A DNA stretch of 10,406 nucleotides. Origin: Bryobacterales bacterium (GTDB lineage Bacteria > Acidobacteriota > Terriglobia > Bryobacterales > Bryobacteraceae). Position numbers and translations under genes: made by a program. Where the stretch lies: positions 1 to 10,406 of the forward strand of contig DNFG01000147.1 in the NCBI GenBank assembly GCA_003487005.1. Direction: 5' to 3'. Positions 1 to 4,860 of this stretch are shown one piece after another (within the stretch, counting starts at the first letter, position 1; the number at the start of each line of letters is the position of its first letter). Under the pieces are notes generated by a model, which did not search any database, was not told where the DNA came from, and saw only the letters and a list, made by a program, of their open reading frames with translations.

Positions 1-1965
1 CGGACTTCCTTTTACCTGGACGAGACCATCCCGGTCGTCCTTACTTTCGAAGGTTTGATCGAAAAGACCCATTTCGTACGGATCAGCGCGGTGAACCGGC
101 CCGATCAGTCTCCCGGTCTGGACGAATTTACCCTCGACCCTGCCGAGGGAGTCGAAGAGCCCCTCGCGCACTGGCCCGGGGCGAGCAAGGGCGTCGCCGG
201 TTCCTCCGGCCACTGGTCGCGCTTCGCGCCGAAAGTCGAAGTCACCCTGCATCTGAATGAGTGGTTCCGCTTCCGGGCGCCCGGCCGCTACACCGTTCAG
301 CTCAAGACCAGGCGCGCCCAGAAGTACACAAAAGGTACTCAATTCGAGCCGCTTCCGCTCGAATCCAACCCCATGGAGATCGAACTGCGCGCGCCGCCCG
401 CGGGCTGGGCCGCGGAGACCGTCGCCCGGGCGGTGGCCACCCTGGAGAAGCACCAGCCGGAGGCGGTGAACCCGGAGGTGGAACAGGCCCGGCTTGATCT
501 CAAGTACCTGGGCACGCCCGGGGCCGCGCGGGCCCTCGCCCGCCACTCGACCCGCTCGAACTCGCCCGCGTTCCAATCCGCCCTTCGCATGTCGCCCCAC
601 CCCAAGGCGGCCCTTCAGGAGATGGAACGATTGCTCCCGGACGCGCAGACGCCGATCCGTATCGGGTGGCTGTATATGCTGTCCGAACTGGCATCCCGGG
701 TCGAGCAGCCGGAAACCCGGCCCGGCCCCCGGATCGATGCCCGCTACCTCGCCCTCGTGCAGTCCGCCCTCCCGAAGAAGGAGGGCGCAGCCCGCTTTGC
801 CACCGCCGCCACCCTGTTTCACCTTCGCGCGCCCGTCCCCCCGGATCTGCTCCGCGAGATCTACCTGTCGTCCCCCGCCGCCACCGTCGATAGTCAGTAC
901 AGCCTCCTCACCTCCCTCTGGCCCATCGTGGCTTCCCCGGAAATCGGACCCTTTCTCGACTCGATGCTGCCGAATGCCCGGGGCCACGTCCGCCGGGTCA
1001 TCTACCAGCGCCTTCACGAAATCGACCCCGAAACCACCCGGCGCCGGCTGATCGACGATCTGCGCCAGAGGCCTTTCGATTACGGGTTTTTCACCACCGA
1101 ACTCCCGCTCCCGGCCGGCGAACTGCCCGAACTCGATGAAAGGCTGATTGAGCTGATCGAGACGCAGAATCCACCGTGGCTGTTCATTGCCCGCTTCGGC
1201 TCCCGCAACCTCCTGCCGGCCGTGCTTGCCGCTCTCGACCGCCACCCGCCGGTTTGCAACTATGAACCCTTCCTGTATCTCATCCGGTTCGACGCGGAAG
1301 GGGCCCGGCGCCGCATTGAAGCCCTCCGGAGCCAGAAGGAGCCCATCTGCTGGTCCTTCGGCATCCCCGGCAATCCCGGGCATGTCCTGTCCGAACCGCT
1401 CGAAGACTTTCTGATCGACGAACTCGCCGCCGGGGATTCGAAGCGCCGGACCTACGCCGCCATGACGCTGTTTGGCCACGGCTCCGCCCGTGCGCGGCAA
1501 CCCCTCTGGAGCGCGATGGAGCGGTGGCGCGCGTCCATCACCGATCCGTCCGCCCCGCTTCCGGTCGAGGCGAGCGACGAAGAGACCTACCTTGCCATGG
1601 CCATCAGCGGAGGCCCTGGCTGGGTGGCCACCCCCGCCGACCTCGACCGCCTCCTCGCTCTCAGCGTCTCCGAATCCCGTCGCAACAACATCCGGAGCCA
1701 CCGCGACTCCCTGGGCAGACCCGTCCAACTTCACTACAGCATCACGACTCACTTCGGCGAGATCGGTCTCGGTTCGCAGTCGTTCTCCCTGGACAGCGGC
1801 CTTCGCGAGCGCCTTCTGCTGTACCCGCCCGAGCGCGAGTTCGTCCTGCGCCTGGCCCACCGCCAGACGTGGTTCATCCAGCGGCTGGAATCCCGCCTCC
1901 AGACCATCTTCGACGAAGCCGGACGGAAGCTCAGGATCGAGGATGAATTGCCCAATGTGCGCTGA
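1..1965 (+). CDS. Large exported/envelope protein with N-terminal beta domain and HEAT-like helical body (5' end outside window)
   Basis: The frame is open from the first base; a TTG at 55 could start it, but the residues before it (SFYLDETIPVVLTFEG) read as the first strands of an Ig-like domain, so the true start and signal peptide very probably lie left of the window. Numbering from the edge, 654 residues are visible. Residues 1-125 are beta-rich and contain LNEWFRF..PGRY (85-97). I recall this pattern from exported hypothetical proteins of Solibacter-type Acidobacteriota, but no function is known to me. From about 140 onward the chain is alpha-helical with irregular repeats (for example LGTPGAARALARHS, then SPHPKAALQEMERLL), suggesting HEAT/armadillo-like scaffolding. 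No catalytic motif or C-terminal anchor is visible. Third codon positions are strongly C-ending, unlike the G-ending plus-strand genes downstream. A GC hairpin follows the stop. Reading frame is secure; role is unknown. Confidence 0.85.
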   Translation, partial: RTSFYLDETIPVVLTFEGLIEKTHFVRISAVNRPDQSPGLDEFTLDPAEGVEEPLAHWPGASKGVAGSSGHWSRFAPKVEVTLHLNEWFRFRAPGRYTVQLKTRRAQKYTKGTQFEPLPLESNPMEIELRAPPAGWAAETVARAVATLEKHQPEAVNPEVEQARLDLKYLGTPGAARALARHSTRSNSPAFQSALRMSPHPKAALQEMERLLPDAQTPIRIGWLYMLSELASRVEQPETRPGPRIDARYLALVQSALPKKEGAARFATAATLFHLRAPVPPDLLREIYLSSPAATVDSQYSLLTSLWPIVASPEIGPFLDSMLPNARGHVRRVIYQRLHEIDPETTRRRLIDDLRQRPFDYGFFTTELPLPAGELPELDERLIELIETQNPPWLFIARFGSRNLLPAVLAALDRHPPVCNYEPFLYLIRFDAEGARRRIEALRSQKEPICWSFGIPGNPGHVLSEPLEDFLIDELAAGDSKRRTYAAMTLFGHGSARARQPLWSAMERWRASITDPSAPLPVEASDEETYLAMAISGGPGWVATPADLDRLLALSVSESRRNNIRSHRDSLGRPVQLHYSITTHFGEIGLGSQSFSLDSGLRERLLLYPPEREFVLRLAHRQTWFIQRLESRLQTIFDEAGRKLRIEDELPNVR

Positions 1966-1966
1966 T

Positions 1967-1988
1967 CCGCCGCCGGAGTGGCGGGCGG
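1967..1988 (+). terminator. GC-rich stem-loop directly after the stop codon
   Basis: CCGCCGCC (1967-1974) pairs with GGCGGGCGG (1980-1988) as an 8-bp stem with one bulged G and a GGAGT loop. It begins 2 nt after the TGA of the first gene. Only a weak T content follows (TTGGGTT), so it is not a textbook intrinsic terminator. It may end transcription or protect the 3' end of the message. Confidence 0.35.
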
Positions 1989-2050
1989 AGTTGGGTTCAG
2001 GGAGTCGAGGTGCAGTCAGAACACAGTGCGCTGGCGAAGTGAATGGCGTT

Positions 2051-2081
2051 CCAGGCGCCGGATCGTCCGCATAGCGCCGGG
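2051..2081. terminator. Nested stem-loop between convergent genes
   Basis: GGCGC (2054-2058) pairs with GCGCC (2074-2078), extended by CC/GG across one A-G mismatch. Inside it CGGA (2059-2062) pairs with TCCG (2066-2069) over a TCG loop. It lies 13 nt beyond the stop of the minus-strand gene and 85 nt beyond that of the plus-strand gene, so a two-way terminator is plausible. There is no clear T-run on either side, so this rests on location and pairing only. Confidence 0.3.
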
Positions 2082-2093
2082 GGTGGAGGACGG

Positions 2094-2486
2094 TTACGGC
2101 GCCGGGCGGCGGAGTTCGAAACCGCGGAGGACGACGTAGGCGATCAGGGCGAAAACGAAGAAGACGAGCAGCATCCAGGCGACGCTCTGCATGGTGCCGA
2201 TGATGGTCCGGTAGATCTCGAGGATCCACCGTTCGAGGTTCAATTCGAGGATGTGCCGGGAATCGTTCTGGGGGCTGACGAAGCGGTCCAGCGAATGGAT
2301 GCGCACGCCGCCGGAGATGCCGACCACATAGATGGCGAAGGCGAGGTAGCGGTGCCAGGCCGAGGCGAGTTCCTCCGCGACGAGGCGGAGCAGGATTTTG
2401 CCGATGGGTTGGTCGAATGCCCTGTTGATGAGCAGGCAAACGGCCGCGGAGACGGTCAGAGTGACGATCAGGAGCCAGATGAACAC
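2094..2486 (-). CDS. Small membrane protein with three predicted transmembrane segments
   Basis: This 130-residue protein has hydrophobic stretches at about 1-20 (MFIWLLIVTLTVSAAVCLL), 43-58 (RYLAFAIYVVGISGGV) and 100-125 (SVAWMLLVFFVFALIAYVVLRG). Between the first two lies an amphipathic stretch with the conserved-looking FDQPIGKIL..LVAEEL; after the second comes a polar loop with LDRFVSPQND. A GTG at 2493-2495 would add three residues, but it sits inside the sequence GGAGGTGA. Using that as the ribosome binding site, with 8 nt of spacing, points to the GTG at 2484-2486. It is convergent with the first gene and divergent from the next. Coding-strand codons are C-ending, so its plus strand is G-rich like the rest of the right side. 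I do not recognise a named family, but motif-rich loops, hydrophobicity and a good ribosome site make it a real gene. Confidence 0.72.
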   Translation of the reverse strand: MFIWLLIVTLTVSAAVCLLINRAFDQPIGKILLRLVAEELASAWHRYLAFAIYVVGISGGVRIHSLDRFVSPQNDSRHILELNLERWILEIYRTIIGTMQSVAWMLLVFFVFALIAYVVLRGFELRRPAP

Positions 2487-2643
2487 GGGGTTCACCTCCG
2501 GTTGATTGGAGGAGGTCAGCGTGCGCCGGGTTCCAGGAATTTCGGATGTGGTGGTGGGAATCAGGGGGTGGGCGATGCCCTGAGGGATCAGGGCGGGGCT
2601 CCGCGGATGACCGGGAGATGGGTTAAGTTAGAACCTTCGCGCC
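2487..2643. promoter_or_regulatory. Divergent intergenic region
   Basis: This 157-nt gap must hold the promoters of both flanking genes. The only AT-rich patch is GGTTAAGTTAGAACC (2621-2635), which has GGTT/AACC ends in inverted orientation; its TTAAGT or TAAGTT could act as a -10 for the rightward gene, with a start near 2635. A short CTGA-GGGA-TCAG hairpin sits at 2580-2591. No convincing -35 is visible in either direction. Confidence 0.3.
2492..2499 (-). promoter_or_regulatory. Strong ribosome binding site that fixes the GTG start
   Basis: Read on the minus strand, positions 2499 to 2492 are GGAGGTGA, an eight-base match to the anti-Shine-Dalgarno end of 16S rRNA. GGAGG is 8 nt upstream of the GTG at 2486-2484, whereas the GTG at 2495-2493 overlaps it and cannot use it. 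Confidence 0.7.
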
Positions 2644-4188
2644 ATGACGATTCAGGTATCCGGACGATCACTTTTTCTGAAAATGCTGCTGAGCCTGCGA
2701 AAGCCGGGGCGGTGGGCGTGGGCGGTCTGGACGCTTGCCGCCTGGATGGCGGCGGGGCAGACGGCTGAGCCGGTTTACGAACACCGGGTGGTGGTGGCGA
2801 CGACGTCGCTGGATCGTGAGCGGGACGTGGAGGAGAGTCTCGCCCGGAATGTGAACGAATTGGCGGCGCTGGGCTTCGAGGCCGGGGCCTTCGTGGGCGG
2901 GCATGGCGCGCTGCTGGACCGCCTGCTGGACCGTCGCGCTTATGTGCCGGGGCAGGTGGACCATGGCGGGCATGTCTTCGTCATCATGAACCGCCCGTTG
3001 CAGCGGCCCGTGCCTGCGCGCGAGTACCGGCTTCTTCATGTGCGCGGGCCGCTGGGCGTGGAAGAGATTGCCGCCCGCTATGGACGCGAGGGCTTCCGGT
3101 TGACGATCACGGCGTGGGAGGGGGAGTATTTTCACGGGGCTTTCGAGCGGGTGGGGGAGGGAGAGCGGGTGGAGTACCGGGTGTTCCGGACGGCGCGGCG
3201 GCGCGGTTGGCCGCAACAGATGCTGGAGGATCCGGAGGTGAAGATGCGGATCCGGCGGGTGGTCCCGCTGACGCTGGATTCAGCGCTGGTGGAACTGGGG
3301 CCGCCCGCCGGGACGCCGGCGCAGTATGTCTGGGAGAGCGACGCGCCCCACCAGGGCTCACGACTCGAACAGAAGCTGAACGCGCGCGCGGCCGAGGGCT
3401 TCCGGGTGCAGATCGTGCGTCTGCGCGGCAATGTAGTGGACGTCGGTTTGCTGAAGCCGGCGGGCGCGACGGGACCAGGTCCGGCGCTGGATCTGGATGA
3501 TGGCCCGTGGGGCGCCCCTTGCAGCCGGGGGAGGATCGCGGGCGCGGATGTATGGACAGATGGCGATATCTATTGCGTGTCGGAGGAACCGAAGAGCCCG
3601 GTGTCGAACCGGGGGCTGGACATGGTGGTGTCGCCGACGCCGGATGTCGGCGGACAACTGTTCTTTGGCCGGGTGGATTGCGGCATCCGTGCGCGGATGC
3701 GCAGCGGCAGGGCGATGGCGCTGCGGGTAGTGCGCGCGTACCAGATGGAGCGGGAGCTGAACCGGCGGATAGAGCCGGGCTACCGGGTAACGCGGGCGTT
3801 TGCGGGCATCCGGGAGGGTGGCGACGAGAGGCTGGTGTTCATGACGTCACGGCTGCCGGCGCCTTTCGTTGCTCCGGGTCAGGTGCAGGCTGCCGGGGGG
3901 GCGGCGGCGCCGTTGCTGGCTCAACTGGATGGCGTCGGTCAACAACTGCTGGCCGAACGGGAGCGCAAGATCAACGAGAGTCTGGCCAATGAATTGCGGT
4001 CGTTGAATGCGGACATTTGGGCCGAGATCAATGATGTGCGAGGGAACCGGCACGTGCTGCTGCTGGGTTGTGTGAGCACGCGGCAGGACCGCGAGCAGGC
4101 CGAGATCGCGCTGCGGAGCCTGCTGGTCCGGACGCCGTACGCGGATTTCCGGATTCGCAACGAGATGATCGTGCAACGGATCCGGTAG
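2644..4188 (+). CDS. Exported protein with DUF4177-like repeats and C-terminal BON-like domain
   Basis: This 514-residue protein starts with a signal peptide: basic region to R23, hydrophobic WAWAVWTLAAWMAA, likely cleavage near 38-41. ATG at 2644 is used, but ATG 2683 (codon 14) gives a more standard signal peptide, and neither has a strong ribosome site. At least four units share the order strand, helix with LN..A..G[FY], strand, hydrophobic strand: about 44-120 (VNELAALGFEAG), 127-170 (EYRLLHV, YGREGFRLTI), 226-273 (LNARAAEGFRVQI, LLKP) and 360-403 (LNRRIEPGYRV, LVFMTSR). This resembles the small DUF4177 fold. A middle segment carries cysteines 293, 311 and 346. Residues about 445-514 fit a BON domain (LLLGCVSTRQDREQAEIAL, then RIRNEMIV), which in known proteins binds phospholipid or stabilises envelope proteins. 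Probably a periplasmic or outer-envelope factor; specific role unknown. Confidence 0.8.
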   Translation: MTIQVSGRSLFLKMLLSLRKPGRWAWAVWTLAAWMAAGQTAEPVYEHRVVVATTSLDRERDVEESLARNVNELAALGFEAGAFVGGHGALLDRLLDRRAYVPGQVDHGGHVFVIMNRPLQRPVPAREYRLLHVRGPLGVEEIAARYGREGFRLTITAWEGEYFHGAFERVGEGERVEYRVFRTARRRGWPQQMLEDPEVKMRIRRVVPLTLDSALVELGPPAGTPAQYVWESDAPHQGSRLEQKLNARAAEGFRVQIVRLRGNVVDVGLLKPAGATGPGPALDLDDGPWGAPCSRGRIAGADVWTDGDIYCVSEEPKSPVSNRGLDMVVSPTPDVGGQLFFGRVDCGIRARMRSGRAMALRVVRAYQMERELNRRIEPGYRVTRAFAGIREGGDERLVFMTSRLPAPFVAPGQVQAAGGAAAPLLAQLDGVGQQLLAERERKINESLANELRSLNADIWAEINDVRGNRHVLLLGCVSTRQDREQAEIALRSLLVRTPYADFRIRNEMIVQRIR

Positions 4189-4198
4189 CGGGGCGGGT

Positions 4199-4226
4199 GT
4201 TGTGCCAGTTGCGGAAATGGCACAAC
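4199..4226. repeat. Perfect 9-bp inverted repeat (stem-loop or operator)
   Basis: GTTGTGCCA (4199-4207) and TGGCACAAC (4218-4226) are exact reverse complements around a 10-nt centre, in which TT (4209-4210) can also pair with AA (4215-4216) around GCGG. It starts 11 nt after the stop of the preceding gene and 40 nt before the next ATG. No U-run follows. It could be a Rho-assisted terminator, an mRNA-stabilising hairpin, or a dimer-binding operator for the small downstream gene. Confidence 0.55.
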
Positions 4227-4266
4227 GGGCGGTGCCGGGCGGGCGGAGGCGGTGCAATCTGGGGTC

Positions 4267-4797
4267 ATGACGTTGAGTGTTTGGAAAAGTGTCATGGCCG
4301 GTCTGCTTTGCTGTGCGATTGGGACGGCGGGTATTCCAGAGGTTCCGGTGGTTCCCGCGGAGGCGCTGTCGATGCTGTTGCGGAAGAAGAGGGTGACGAT
4401 CTGCCTGAAGGACACGCGCTGCGTGGAGGGGCGGTTCCGGAAGAGCGAGGCGGGGGTGATCGAGGTGCAGGAGAAGAGGCGGTTCGACGTGACGGCGCTG
4501 CCGCTGGAGGGGGTCGAGACGATTCGGTACCGGGGGAAACCGTCAGAGGCGGCGGAAAGGACGGCGATCGGGCTGAGCGTCGTGGGGTACACGTCGATAT
4601 TCGTTGGGGTGAGGACATTGAACGAAGTGCTGGTGTCGAAAGGGACTTTGATGGTGGTGACGGGCGCGGTGGTGTCAACCGTGGTGAACGTGCGGCATCT
4701 GCTGCGGCCCAAGTTCATCACGTTGCGGATCGACCCTGGGTCGCTGGGTGCGAGGCGAGCGGTGCCGCCGGGGGAGTTGAGCCCGGCAGGATCGTAA
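4267..4797 (+). CDS. Small exported or membrane protein with Sm/SH3-like beta segment
   Basis: From ATG 4267 the product is 176 residues. The start is uncertain: GTG 4252 adds five residues, but the nearby GGAGG (4245-4249) is only 2 nt from it and 17 nt from the ATG. The N-terminus (K7, then MAGLLCCAIGTA) reads as a signal peptide or anchor. Residues 43-88 alternate short strands: VTICLKD..CVEGRF, GVIEVQ, DVTALPLEGVETIRY. This is the five-strand pattern of small Sm/SH3-like barrels, seen in many exported hypotheticals where a 'function of residue X on a glycan or lipid' is not known, so no RNA role is implied. Two hydrophobic stretches follow (about 101-116 and 126-141), then LRPKFITLRIDPGSLG. 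It lies 78 nt after the BON-like gene and 63 nt before the TPR-DUF898 gene. Likely a real gene of unknown function. Confidence 0.68.
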   Translation: MTLSVWKSVMAGLLCCAIGTAGIPEVPVVPAEALSMLLRKKRVTICLKDTRCVEGRFRKSEAGVIEVQEKRRFDVTALPLEGVETIRYRGKPSEAAERTAIGLSVVGYTSIFVGVRTLNEVLVSKGTLMVVTGAVVSTVVNVRHLLRPKFITLRIDPGSLGARRAVPPGELSPAGS

Positions 4798-4817
4798 CGC
4801 CGGACGCGTGGGTGCTG

Positions 4818-4826
4818 TGATAGGAT
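4818..4826 (+). promoter_or_regulatory. Candidate extended -10 promoter for the TPR-DUF898 gene
   Basis: TGATAGGAT fits the extended -10 form TGN plus a TATAAT-like hexamer (TAGGAT). A transcript would start near 4833, leaving a leader of about 28 nt before the ATG at 4861 that consists almost wholly of the 4838-4859 dyad. No good -35 is visible around 4797-4803, which is tolerable for an extended -10 site. Confidence 0.35.
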
Positions 4827-4837
4827 GTAGCCGGTCT

Positions 4838-4859
4838 TTTTCCAGAATGAGCTGGAAAA
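4838..4859. promoter_or_regulatory. Perfect 8-bp dyad abutting the start codon (operator or leader hairpin)
   Basis: TTTTCCAG (4838-4845) and CTGGAAAA (4852-4859) are exact reverse complements around AATGAG. The right arm ends one base before ATG 4861 and contains the only purine-rich stretch (GGAAAA) where a ribosome could dock. The dyad could be a repressor operator just downstream of the candidate promoter, or an RNA hairpin that limits initiation. It is not a terminator, since no T-run follows on either strand. Confidence 0.55.
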
Positions 4860-4860
4860 T

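Noticed and set aside
1966..2100. Replication origin at the skew switch
   Set aside because: The sign change is in the origin direction, but I found no DnaA-box-like TTATCCACA, no AT-rich unwinding region and no dnaA, dnaN or similar neighbour.
2043..2768. A 241-codon plus-strand frame covering the small membrane gene and the divergent gap
   Set aside because: It is antisense to the three-helix membrane gene, its product is Asp/Glu/Gly-rich and low in hydrophobic residues, and it overlaps the start of the BON-like gene. The minus-strand gene has the better ribosome site and real membrane segments.
4191..4207. Sigma-54-like TGGCAC..GG-N10-GC on the minus strand within the 4199-4226 dyad
   Set aside because: It has the GG-N10-GC spacing, but CCGC replaces TTGC at -12, it points into the 3' end of the BON-like gene, and no minus-strand gene lies there. 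The plus-strand copy of TGGCAC lacks GC at the right distance.
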